Source of the DNA: Alphaproteobacteria bacterium
GTDB taxonomy: Bacteria > Pseudomonadota > Alphaproteobacteria > Micavibrionales > Micavibrionaceae
Direction of reading: 5' to 3'
DNA: 11,356 nucleotides
Assembly: GCA_023141075.1 (NCBI GenBank)
Contig: JAGLKL010000025.1
Span: forward strand, 1 to 11,356
Every line of letters begins with the position of its first letter. Within the stretch, counting starts at the first letter, position 1. The notes beneath the pieces were generated by a model. It saw only the letters and a program-made list of their open reading frames with translations. It was not told where the DNA came from and made no database searches. Positions 1-6,188 of the stretch are shown here, piece after piece. A program made the translations under genes and the position numbers.

Positions 1-174
1 CGCGTAACAGTTTATCTACTTTATTATACGCTTTGGTTAGGGCCAAAACGGCAGATTATCTACGGTTCTGACATATATGGCAAAGATGCGCTTCTCTGGG
101 AAGAACTCAAAAAACTTGACGGGATTCCTCAGACAGGCGATAATATAAGTAGACTATCCACATATTTGGAATAA
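1..174 (+). CDS. L,D-transpeptidase (YcbB/LdtD-type), C-terminal fragment
   Basis: The 5' end is cut off; only the last 57 codons and a TAA stop are present. The visible tail reads VTVYLLYYTLWLGPKRQIIY, then GSDIYGKDALLWEELKK. This resembles the extreme C-terminus of YcbB/LdtD-type L,D-transpeptidases, where a '(V)YLxYxTxW' strand is followed by a '(D/S)DIYGRDxxL' segment after the YkuD catalytic domain. These periplasmic enzymes make 3-3 (mDap-mDap) cross-links in peptidoglycan. The catalytic Cys/His motif lies outside the window and cannot be checked. The call is supported by the next gene, a DUF882 (YcbK/MepK) protein, because ycbB and ycbK are also neighbours in E. coli. The assignment rests on a short tail plus context. 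Confidence 0.72.
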   Translation, partial: RVTVYLLYYTLWLGPKRQIIYGSDIYGKDALLWEELKKLDGIPQTGDNISRLSTYLE

Positions 175-294
175 CTATATTCCGCTGGATAATTAGATTT
201 TGGGCTTTTGCTTATAAATCAACTCTTTACTCGATATCGAACGTGATATAGAACTAACTCCGGTTTCTTTCTATCGTGCGGATTGGAGTTTCTG

Positions 295-322
295 TTGCAT
301 TTTCTTGCATTTAATTGCGTTT
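295..322 (+). promoter_or_regulatory. Three helically phased TTGC(A/G)TTT repeats upstream of the DUF882 gene
   Basis: TTGCATTT occurs at 295 and 305 and TTGCGTTT at 315, so the spacing is exactly 10 bp, about one helical turn. They lie 48-76 bp upstream of the first possible start of the DUF882 gene. The third copy runs into a T-tract and TTTGATATGT, where a weak -10-like TATGTA (328-333) sits 17 bp after the second TTGCAT. The array could be an operator, or a -35 region with accidental repeats. No regulator is recognised. Confidence 0.3.
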
Positions 323-370
323 TTTGATATGTAAAACTCAACAAAAACGTATTTCGTTTTTAAAAATAAC

Positions 371-943
371 ATGAATGTAGAACTTATGGATCTAAATCGT
401 CGTGAATTTTTAAAATATGGATGTGTTGGACTAGTAAGTGCCGCCGTCCCATTTCTTTCCATGAAAAAAGCAATCGCTGCATCAGGTGGAGTTGACACAT
501 GGAAGATTGCTTTCCGCAATGCGCATACTGACGAAAGCTTTTCAGGTGTTTACCGTGTTGGCGATAAATATCTGCCTGAGGCATTTGAGCGCATGAATTA
601 TGTATTACGTGATTTTCGCACAAATGAAGTTTTTCCGATGGATCCGCATGTTATCGATATTATTTGCATGGTTCAGCAAAAAACAGGATCGCATGAGCCA
701 TTGCATATTTTATCGGGCTATCGTTCTCCTAAGACCAACGCAATGCTTGGCAAAAGAAGCCGCGGCGTAGCATCCAATTCATTCCATATGTACGGTCAGG
801 CGATTGATATTCGTTTTCCGGGCTTCAGCACCCGCAAGCTGCGCAATATTGCACGTTCTCTGCAAGCCGGAGGCGTAGGTTATTATCCGCGCTCAAGCTT
901 TGTGCATGTTGATACAGGCAGTGTGCGCACATGGGTGTCATAA
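371..943 (+). CDS. mepK: Tat-exported DUF882 / peptidase M15-type murein endopeptidase (YcbK/MepK family)
   Basis: The predicted product is a periplasmic zinc-dependent peptidoglycan endopeptidase. E. coli YcbK (MepK) of this family cleaves 3-3 cross-links. The N-terminus carries a textbook twin-arginine signal (NRREFLK), a hydrophobic stretch (CVGLVSAAVPFL) and an AIAA-S cleavage region, so export in a folded state by Tat is likely. Two starts are possible: ATG at 371 (190 aa) and ATG at 386 (185 aa, Tat motif 4-5 residues from the start). Neither has a good Shine-Dalgarno, and the 386 start fits Tat signals better. Numbered from 386, the M15 zinc-ligand pattern is visible: H134 and D141 in SFHMYGQAIDI, and H174 in FVHVD. 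The GYRSPKTN segment is typical of the family. The product is of normal length. It lies 196 bp after the L,D-transpeptidase stop, so it may have its own promoter. Confidence 0.88.
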   Translation: MNVELMDLNRREFLKYGCVGLVSAAVPFLSMKKAIAASGGVDTWKIAFRNAHTDESFSGVYRVGDKYLPEAFERMNYVLRDFRTNEVFPMDPHVIDIICMVQQKTGSHEPLHILSGYRSPKTNAMLGKRSRGVASNSFHMYGQAIDIRFPGFSTRKLRNIARSLQAGGVGYYPRSSFVHVDTGSVRTWVS

Positions 944-1108
944 CATAACCGGCGCACCCCGTATTTTGCCTGCAAAGTATTTTCCGCTATTTTTACCCAA
1001 GGGTATTTCGTAAAAGAGTGCGAATGGCGATTTAATAACCCTAATCCCAAAACACAATTCAAACAAATGAAACAATGGGTTAAACAACATTTAGGCTAAT
1101 TATTAAGC

Positions 1109-1357
1109 TTACTCTGAATCGTCCGTTTTTTCTTCATCGTTCAGATTTAACGGACCTCCGGGCATGATAGTGGAAATCGCGTGTTTATAAATAAGCTGTA
1201 CATGCGAATCTCTTCGAAGCAACAGGCAAAAATTATCAAACCAAGTTACAATTCCTTGCAACTTAACACCGTTTACCAGAAACACAGTTACAGAGATTTT
1301 TTCTTTACGAATCTTATTGAGAAAAACGTCTTGTACATTTTGTATTTTATCGGACAT
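1109..1357 (-). CDS. hfq: RNA chaperone Hfq
   Basis: Hfq is a hexameric Sm-like RNA chaperone that pairs small RNAs with mRNAs in the cytoplasm. The 82-residue product has the proximal-face signature QDVFLN (Q9, D10), the Sm1 core VFLVNGVKLQGIVTWFDNF with F43, and the Sm2 motif YKHAIST (Y57, K58, H59). The lateral rim is R17, K18 and K20, so it is basic as expected. LLRRDSHVQLIYKHAISTIMP is the form usual in alphaproteobacteria. The C-terminal tail is short (about 15 residues) and acidic, unlike the long tail of E. coli Hfq. The start is fixed by an AGGAAG Shine-Dalgarno (complement of 1363-1368) 5 nt upstream. It lies 119 nt downstream of a HAD phosphatase on the same strand and may be co-transcribed with it. 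I could not make a convincing promoter in the gap. Confidence 0.96.
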   Translation of the reverse strand: MSDKIQNVQDVFLNKIRKEKISVTVFLVNGVKLQGIVTWFDNFCLLLRRDSHVQLIYKHAISTIMPGGPLNLNDEEKTDDSE

Positions 1358-1476
1358 TTTAACTTCCTAATTTTTTTATTTTTTTATAAGTCGTCTACTT
1401 TGGTGTTTTTCACAAACTGCCAAACCATTCAGTGCAAAAAAGTGAAAACATACCAACAGCTTTTAAAGCAACTTCG

Positions 1477-2142
1477 CTAGATTGCAACCAAAAAGTCTTT
1501 AAAAAACGAATAATTATCGAAACTTATATATGGAGAATATTTCGAGAGCAGACTATCCGTATCTCTATGACCTTTCAAAAATACACTTCTACAACCAGTA
1601 TCATTAGCACAAATAAGATCCGTTTCAGTATCTCCAACATACCAAATCTCATTGTTTCGTGGATATAATCCAGCTTTTTCTATAGCAAGCAATAACGGGT
1701 CGGGAAAAGGCTTATCTCGTGAAGCCTCTGTAGAGCAAACAACGATAGGTAGGAATTTATCCAGCCCCATAAGCTCAAGTTCTTTTGCTACGTAAGAACG
1801 CCTCTTATTAGTGACTACACCCAGTTTGATATCTTTTTCTTTCAAAACCGCCATTAGTTCTTTTATACCTTCCATGGGCTTAATCATATGATTAGTCTCC
1901 ATGACACGGTTCTGGAATATTTCAATGGCATTTTCCATCTCACTACCGTAGATACTGGAAAAAATATGTAGCCTTTCCATGCCAAAATAATCTTTGAATT
2001 CCCCATCCTTTAATTCGGCTTTGCCAAGTGTGCGCAAAGTATAACTATGTATGTCGCTAAGGAACTGATAGCTATCAACAATTGTTCCGTCCCAATCCCA
2101 AAATATGGCATCAGGTAATTTGTTTATCTCAGGAAAATTCAT
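1477..2142 (-). CDS. HAD-superfamily hydrolase (phosphoglycolate phosphatase-like)
   Basis: This is a 221-residue haloacid dehalogenase-like phosphatase, probably cytoplasmic and Mg-dependent. All four HAD motifs are visible: motif I DWDGTIVD with D16 (nucleophile) and D18 (acid/base); motif II VVTNK with T111; motif III lysine K144 in RDKPFPDP; motif IV GDTETD with D171 and D175. A helical cap of class IA type lies between motifs I and II. The layout resembles Gph/PGPase, but HAD substrates cannot be read from motifs, so no gene symbol is given. The start has an AAGGG Shine-Dalgarno (complement of 2148-2152) 5 nt upstream. The gene precedes hfq on the same strand and has a strong candidate promoter and a leader hairpin upstream. 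Confidence 0.9.
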   Translation of the reverse strand: MNFPEINKLPDAIFWDWDGTIVDSYQFLSDIHSYTLRTLGKAELKDGEFKDYFGMERLHIFSSIYGSEMENAIEIFQNRVMETNHMIKPMEGIKELMAVLKEKDIKLGVVTNKRRSYVAKELELMGLDKFLPIVVCSTEASRDKPFPDPLLLAIEKAGLYPRNNEIWYVGDTETDLICANDTGCRSVFLKGHRDTDSLLSKYSPYISFDNYSFFKDFLVAI

Positions 2143-2180
2143 ATTTGCCCTTATAATTTATGGTTTTATGCTATTTTAAG

Positions 2181-2202
2181 AAAAGCCCGCGAAAAGGCGA
2201 GC
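2181..2202 (-). terminator. Intrinsic-terminator-like hairpin in the leader of the HAD gene
   Basis: Read on the minus strand, GCTCGC (2202-2197) pairs with GCGGGC (2190-2185): five G-C pairs and one T-G. The loop is CTTTTC, followed at once by TTTT (2184-2181) and CTT. On the plus strand the T-G pair becomes an A-C mismatch, so the structure favours minus-strand RNA. No gene ends here on the minus strand. The hairpin therefore sits between the HAD promoter and the HAD start, as an attenuator or the end of a short RNA would. Confidence 0.4.
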
Positions 2203-2237
2203 ATAAAATTAGATACAATACTGGTGTTTAAGTGGGG

Positions 2238-2267
2238 ACTATAATCCTATATGTATGAGAATGTCAA
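2238..2267 (-). promoter_or_regulatory. Promoter of the HAD (-hfq) transcript
   Basis: On the minus strand there is a perfect -35 TTGACA (complement of 2262-2267), an 18-bp spacer, then TATAGT as -10 (complement of 2238-2243). Transcription would start near 2231, giving a leader of about 90 nt before the HAD start codon. This is a close match to the sigma-70 type consensus. Confidence 0.55.
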
Positions 2268-2341
2268 GATTTATATTTACAGAGAAAGTAGAGGTATTAA
2301 AATACCCCACACTTACCACCATGTTTTTATTGATAAATTTA

Positions 2342-2370
2342 TTGACAGCCATCGATTTTTCCGTCATAAA
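2342..2370 (+). promoter_or_regulatory. Promoter of rplM-rpsI
   Basis: A perfect -35 TTGACA (2342-2347) is followed after 17 bp by CATAAA (2365-2370) as -10. The start point would be near 2377, leaving a leader of about 38 nt before rplM. I see no hairpin in that short leader resembling a known ribosomal-protein autoregulatory element. Confidence 0.55.
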
Positions 2371-2414
2371 TCCACATCTTAAATAAATAAGAACAACGAA
2401 AATCGGATATAAAG

Positions 2415-2873
2415 ATGAAAACATATTCTGCAAAACCTGCCGAGGTTGAAAAGAAATGGGTCATTATCGATGCGGAAGGCGTGGTATTGGGACGTCTTGC
2501 AAGTATCATCGCCCTGCGTCTTCGTGGCAAGCACAAACCTGAATTCACCCCGCATGTTGATTGCGGAGATAACATCATTGTGATTAACGCTGAAAAAGTC
2601 CACCTGACCGGCCGTAAAGCTGAAAAAGATATTTTCTACTGGCACACTGGCTATCCTGGCGGGATCAAGCAACGCACCAAAGGACAGATACTAGAGGGCA
2701 AACACCCTGAGCGCGTGGTTGAAAAAGCAGTTGAACGCATGCTTCCCAAAGGCCCTTTGGGTCGTAAGGTATTCAAAAATATGCGTGTTTATGCAGGCAC
2801 TGAGCATCCCCACGAGGCACAAAATCCAGAAATTCTGGATGTCGCTTCCATGAATGCAAAGAACAAAAGATAA
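2415..2873 (+). CDS. rplM: 50S ribosomal protein L13
   Basis: L13 is a structural protein of the large ribosomal subunit and one of the early-assembling proteins. The 152-residue product matches L13 over its full length. It starts with the typical KTYSAKPAEVEKKWVIIDAE and continues with VLGRLAS, the INAEKVHLTGRK segment, GYPGGIK, and the MLPKGPLGR motif near residues 109-117. The C-terminus (YAGTEHPHEAQNPEILD) is also characteristic. The Shine-Dalgarno is weak (GGA at 2405-2407, 7 nt before the ATG). It is followed 15 nt later by rpsI, the usual rplM-rpsI pairing, which makes a two-gene operon under the TTGACA promoter at 2342. Confidence 0.98.
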   Translation: MKTYSAKPAEVEKKWVIIDAEGVVLGRLASIIALRLRGKHKPEFTPHVDCGDNIIVINAEKVHLTGRKAEKDIFYWHTGYPGGIKQRTKGQILEGKHPERVVEKAVERMLPKGPLGRKVFKNMRVYAGTEHPHEAQNPEILDVASMNAKNKR

Positions 2874-2888
2874 GGATGGGCAAAGATT

Positions 2889-3452
2889 ATGGCTGAGAAA
2901 AAAGATAAAAAAGATAAAAAAGAAGAAACAGTAAAAGATTTAAAAGAAATCGGCGCTGCTGTGGCTGAAGCTGAGGCTGAAAGCAAAGAAGAATCCGTTG
3001 TTGTTCCTGAGCAGGCCAATGACGAAGTCGTGGTATCGGCGAAAAAAGAACCAAAACTTGATGATTTGGGTCGTTCTTACGCAACAGGCCGTCGTAAAGA
3101 TGCCGTCGCTCGCGTATGGATTAAGCCCGGAACAGGCAAAGTTATTGTGAATGGCAAAGACCAAGCCATTTATTTTGTTCGCCACACACACCGCTTGATT
3201 TTGAACCAGCCTTTCCTGGTTGTTGATCGTGTAAGCAAGTTCGATGTGATGGCAACCGTTAAAGGTGGTGGCTTGTCTGGTCAGGCCGGTGCTGTGCGTC
3301 ATGGTATTTCCCGTGCGCTTGAAAACTTTGATCCAAGCTTACGTCCGGTGCTTAAGAAAGCCGGTATGATGACCCGTGATGATCGTATCGTCGAACGTAA
3401 GAAAGTCGGAAAGCACAAAGCTCGTCGTACCAAGCAATGGGCAAAACGTTAA
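2889..3452 (+). CDS. rpsI: 30S ribosomal protein S9 with long charged N-terminal extension
   Basis: S9 belongs to the head of the small ribosomal subunit, and its C-terminal tail reaches the P-site tRNA. The conserved core begins near residue 63 (SYATGRRKDAVARVWIKPG), contains TVKGGGLSGQAGAVRHGISRAL, and ends with KKVGKHKARRTKQWAKR, including the invariant terminal K-R. At 187 residues it is about 57 longer than E. coli S9 (130 aa). The extra N-terminus starts with a lysine/aspartate tract (KKDKKDKKEE) and continues as a low-complexity, acidic, alanine- and glutamate-rich segment. Alphaproteobacterial S9 proteins often have such extensions. The start at 2889 follows AAGGATGGG (2873-2881) and lies 15 nt after rplM. 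The A-rich run at 2898-2932 codes for the lysine tract. Confidence 0.97.
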   Translation: MAEKKDKKDKKEETVKDLKEIGAAVAEAEAESKEESVVVPEQANDEVVVSAKKEPKLDDLGRSYATGRRKDAVARVWIKPGTGKVIVNGKDQAIYFVRHTHRLILNQPFLVVDRVSKFDVMATVKGGGLSGQAGAVRHGISRALENFDPSLRPVLKKAGMMTRDDRIVERKKVGKHKARRTKQWAKR

Positions 3453-3464
3453 TTTCTTTGCGTA

Positions 3465-3628
3465 TATAGTAGTTTTTATTAATAATGATGCATTATATGC
3501 AGATAGATTTATTCAAGAATCAAGTATAATTTTTGAAGCATAGCCGTAGCTACGGTGATAAAATTATGCGCAGATAATAGGATAAAAATATCAAGAAGAA
3601 TGCATCATTATTAATGAAAACTACTATA
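3465..3628 (+). mobile_element. MITE-like element with 30-bp terminal inverted repeats
   Basis: The left arm 3465-3494 starts TATAGTAGTTTT and ends GATGCATT. The right arm 3599-3628 is its reverse complement except at one position (T3477 opposite G3616, a G-U wobble in plus-strand RNA). Between the arms lie a perfect 12-bp palindrome CCGTAGCTACGG (3544-3555), flanked by an ATAATTTT/AAAATTAT pair (3526-3533, 3560-3567), and two direct repeats, GCAGATA (3499, 3570) and ATCAAG (3519, 3590). The whole 164 bp can fold on itself and has no ORF. TA at both outer edges fits a TA target duplication as used by IS630/Tc1-mariner elements. It starts 12 bp after the rpsI stop, where it may also end or stabilise the ribosomal-protein mRNA. 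Confidence 0.6.
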
Positions 3629-3645
3629 ATATACAAGATTTCAAA

Positions 3646-3672
3646 CAATGCCCCGTTTCTCTCGGGACATTG
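3646..3672 (+). promoter_or_regulatory. Hairpin abutting the ribosome binding site of the carbonic anhydrase gene
   Basis: CAATG-C-CCCG (3646-3655) pairs with CGGG-A-CATTG (3663-3672): nine pairs with one C-A mismatch and a 7-nt loop. The last stem base is the first G of the GAGGAAG Shine-Dalgarno (3672-3678). It could modulate translation or end upstream transcription. No T-tract follows, so a terminator is less likely. Confidence 0.3.
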
Positions 3673-3687
3673 AGGAAGCTATATCCC

Positions 3688-4221
3688 ATGACGACAAGCA
3701 TAATATTACCTTATAGAGACATTAGCCCTAAAATTGACGATACAGCTTTTATTGCGCCAAATACGAGTATTGTCGGCGACGTGGAAATTGGCTCACACTC
3801 TAACATCTGGTATGGATGTACCTTGCGTGGAGACGTCCATGAGATAAGGATAGGGAAGCGCTCCAACATTCAGGACGGAAGCGTCATCCACACCACGAGC
3901 GACGTGTCTGGTACATATATCGGCGATGATGTCACAGTCGGTCACGCTTGTGTGCTCCACGCATGCACACTCGAAAATTATGCCTTTATCGGCATGCAAT
4001 CCTGCCTTCTTGATGAAGCGCATGTAGAAAGCTTTGGAATGCTTGCCGCCGGGTCATTATTAACCCCCGGCAAGCGCGTGCCTTCGGGTCAGTTATGGGG
4101 CGGCAGTCCGGCGCGTTACATGCGTGATTTAACGTCTGAAGAAATAGAGATGATAAAAAAATCTGCCCCACACTACGTCGAGTTGGGGCAGGAGCATAAA
4201 GCTGAAATCAATAAATTATAG
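3688..4221 (+). CDS. Gamma-class carbonic anhydrase family protein (YrdA/CamH-like)
   Basis: This is a left-handed beta-helix (hexapeptide-repeat) protein of the gamma carbonic anhydrase family. Such proteins are trimers with a metal between subunits that hydrate CO2, although many YrdA-like members have no proven activity. Numbered from the ATG at 3688, the 177-residue product has the three zinc histidines H68 (SVIH), H86 and H91 (VGHACVLH). It also keeps the conserved R47 and D49 (LRGDV) and Q62 (NIQDG). Isoleucine/valine-rich hexapeptide turns (VGDVEIGSHSNIW, IGDDVTVGH) run through the middle. The ATG at 3688 is chosen over an in-frame TTG at 3670 because GAGGAAG (3672-3678) lies 9 nt upstream of it. 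The gene stands alone, convergent with phaC. Confidence 0.88.
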   Translation: MTTSIILPYRDISPKIDDTAFIAPNTSIVGDVEIGSHSNIWYGCTLRGDVHEIRIGKRSNIQDGSVIHTTSDVSGTYIGDDVTVGHACVLHACTLENYAFIGMQSCLLDEAHVESFGMLAAGSLLTPGKRVPSGQLWGGSPARYMRDLTSEEIEMIKKSAPHYVELGQEHKAEINKL

Positions 4222-4275
4222 GAATGGTATTATCTAAGCGCCACAATATGTTAGAGCACTTAGCTAAAATCTTGC

Positions 4276-6096
4276 TTAATCACCGGCTTTCTCTGCGGTG
4301 ACGTAACTACCCGGTGCGGCTTCAATACCTTTCGCTACTTTACGTGCCGTAACTTTTCCATCAGAGAATTTCTCTACCCATTTTTGCCAGTTTGGCCACC
4401 ATGACCCTTTAGACTCTGTCGCATTTTTGAGCCATTCATCAGGTGATTTAGTGTTTTTGGCGTTCGTCCAGTAACCGTATTTCTTCTTAGCCGGCGGGTT
4501 AATGATTCCGGCAATATGTCCTGAACCGGCAAGAGTGAATGTTATATCTCCGCCCAGATATTGTGACCCTTCATATGTTGCCGCCCAGGGCGCAATGTGG
4601 TCGTCGATTGTGGAGATAAAGTGACAGGGTACTTTGACTTTTGACAGGTCAATATCAACACCGTCAATACTAATACCACCGGGCTCAATCAATTTGTTCT
4701 TGCTATACATGTTATTCAGATAAAAACTATGCATCTCACGCGGCATATTTGTTGGATCATCATTCCAGTAAAGCAGATCGAACGGGAAGGGCTCCTTACC
4801 CATCAGATAGTTATTCACTACAAAAGACCAAGTAAGGTCATTGGCTCTTAAAGCAGAGAAGGTTTTCTTCAAACATGCGCCATCCAGATAGCCGGTTTTT
4901 GCCATTTTTCTTTCAAGATTTGCGATCTGCGGTTTATCGAGGAACAAGAGCAAATCACCGGCGTTTTCGAAATCAAGCAGCGTTGTCAGGCACGTAGCAG
5001 AAGCTACCGGGACATCTTTTCTGGTTTCTGAGATATAAGCCAAGGCTGTCATAAGCAAGGTTCCGCCAATACAATAAGACATCGTATTGATTTTATCTTC
5101 CTTGGTGATCTTCTGAACCTGATCAATCGCTGTTATCACACCGTCATGGATATAATTGGAAAAAGTTTTATCGGCATAACTCTCATCCGGGTTTACCCAT
5201 GACATAAGAAATACGCTATGTCCTTGTTCAACCATCCACTCAACATAGGACTTACCGGGGCACAAATCCAAAATGTAATACTTGTTAATCCATGGAGGAA
5301 CAACCAGCATCGGTGTTTTAAGCACGTTTTTGGTTTTCGGCTCATACTGGATCAACTGGAACATTTCGTTTTGGAAAACAACTCGGCCGGGCGTAACAGC
5401 TAAATTTTCACCAAGCGTGAATTTATCGTACTGGGTCATGCTGATATTCAAATCACCTTTACCGCGAGTAAGATCGCCCAGTATATTGGTAAATCCGTTA
5501 ATCAGGTTCTCACCGCCTGTTCTCAATGTTTCTTTAAGAACATCAGGGTTGGTCATCGCAAAGTTTGTCGGTGACATCGCATCGGTGAACATACGCGTAT
5601 AAAAACTGAGTTTTTCTTTTTGTTTGTTATCAAGTCCTTCGGATGTTCGTATGCTTTTATCAACATATCCGCTAACAAGCAGGTATGAATTTTTCATGAA
5701 ATCAAAGATCGCGACTTCTTCCCATTCCGGCGCTCTGAATCGTTTATCAGATTTAAGCTGCATTCTTGTATTAAGCTGACCATCATCTTGTTGCATAAAT
5801 TTGGCGATGCTTTTTTGCCAAACCTCGTACCAGTCTTCCATGAAATCGCTCTGAAGCTCAAGAATGGATTGCGGATCTTTGGTAATTTGCTTTAAGAAAT
5901 CAATGTAAGCATGCTTCACATTCATAGGATCAAAATTAAAAGACATCATCTCCTTATAGGTCTCAGGAGAGGAATACTTAGTAGCGTATTCTTCAAAAAG
6001 TGGCTGGGCTTTTTCATAAGCATTTAGAATTGCTCTTCCCAATGCAACAGCATTCGGCGGTTGTAGAGCATTTTCCGCAGGTTTTTTCGCAGTCAT
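4276..6096 (-). CDS. phaC: Class I poly(3-hydroxyalkanoate) synthase
   Basis: PhaC polymerises (R)-3-hydroxyacyl-CoA, typically 3-hydroxybutyryl-CoA, into storage polyester on granules in the cytoplasm. The 606-residue length fits class I enzymes. The N-terminal PhaC domain covers roughly residues 70-240, and the alpha/beta-hydrolase catalytic domain follows. The triad is visible: C342 in the lipase-like box MSYCIGGT, D499 in STIDDHIAPW, and H527 in GSGHIAGIINPP. NDLTWSFVVNNYLMG (419-433) is the conserved tryptophan region. The first residue of the box is serine (S340) where glycine is usual (GYCxGG). The start is fixed by AGGA (complement of 6105-6108) 8 nt upstream. It diverges from hom across 289 bp, and no phaA, phaB, phasin or phaR lies in the window. 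Confidence 0.95.
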   Translation of the reverse strand: MTAKKPAENALQPPNAVALGRAILNAYEKAQPLFEEYATKYSSPETYKEMMSFNFDPMNVKHAYIDFLKQITKDPQSILELQSDFMEDWYEVWQKSIAKFMQQDDGQLNTRMQLKSDKRFRAPEWEEVAIFDFMKNSYLLVSGYVDKSIRTSEGLDNKQKEKLSFYTRMFTDAMSPTNFAMTNPDVLKETLRTGGENLINGFTNILGDLTRGKGDLNISMTQYDKFTLGENLAVTPGRVVFQNEMFQLIQYEPKTKNVLKTPMLVVPPWINKYYILDLCPGKSYVEWMVEQGHSVFLMSWVNPDESYADKTFSNYIHDGVITAIDQVQKITKEDKINTMSYCIGGTLLMTALAYISETRKDVPVASATCLTTLLDFENAGDLLLFLDKPQIANLERKMAKTGYLDGACLKKTFSALRANDLTWSFVVNNYLMGKEPFPFDLLYWNDDPTNMPREMHSFYLNNMYSKNKLIEPGGISIDGVDIDLSKVKVPCHFISTIDDHIAPWAATYEGSQYLGGDITFTLAGSGHIAGIINPPAKKKYGYWTNAKNTKSPDEWLKNATESKGSWWPNWQKWVEKFSDGKVTARKVAKGIEAAPGSYVTAEKAGD

Positions 6097-6140
6097 AGTA
6101 ACATTCCTAATTTAACTGATTCAGTAACAATATCTCGATC

Positions 6141-6169
6141 TTTTTGCACACATGACGCATGCACAAAAG
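6141..6169 (-). promoter_or_regulatory. TGC-rich imperfect inverted repeat upstream of phaC
   Basis: TTTTTGCA (6141-6148) and TGCACAAAA (6160-6168) form an imperfect inverted repeat with one extra base in one arm. Its near edge is 44 bp upstream of the phaC start. TGC-rich operators are known for PhaR repressors of alphaproteobacterial PHA genes. That this is one is an inference from position and composition only. Confidence 0.25.
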
Positions 6170-6188
6170 ACAACACAGCAAAATCCGT

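Noticed and set aside
256..290. AACTCC/GGAGTT inverted repeat followed by T-rich DNA as a terminator for the L,D-transpeptidase gene
   Set aside because: A six-bp stem with a loop of more than 20 nt is unlikely to act as an intrinsic terminator.
996..1020. Possible bidirectional terminator between the DUF882 gene and hfq (TACC-CAAG-GGTA with flanking T and A runs)
   Set aside because: The stem is only 4-5 bp and an alternative TTTTAC/GTAAAA pairing competes with it. It is too weak to call.
1181..1480. Plus-strand open frame antisense to hfq
   Set aside because: It runs across the hfq coding region and its AT-rich leader, shows no protein family features, and hfq is unambiguous on the other strand.
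3670..3687. TTG start six codons upstream of the carbonic anhydrase ATG
   Set aside because: The Shine-Dalgarno GAGGAAG overlaps and follows the TTG, and is correctly spaced for the ATG at 3688.
4222..4275. Terminator between the convergent carbonic anhydrase and phaC genes
   Set aside because: Only a CTAAG/CTTAG pairing with a long loop and no T-tract is present.
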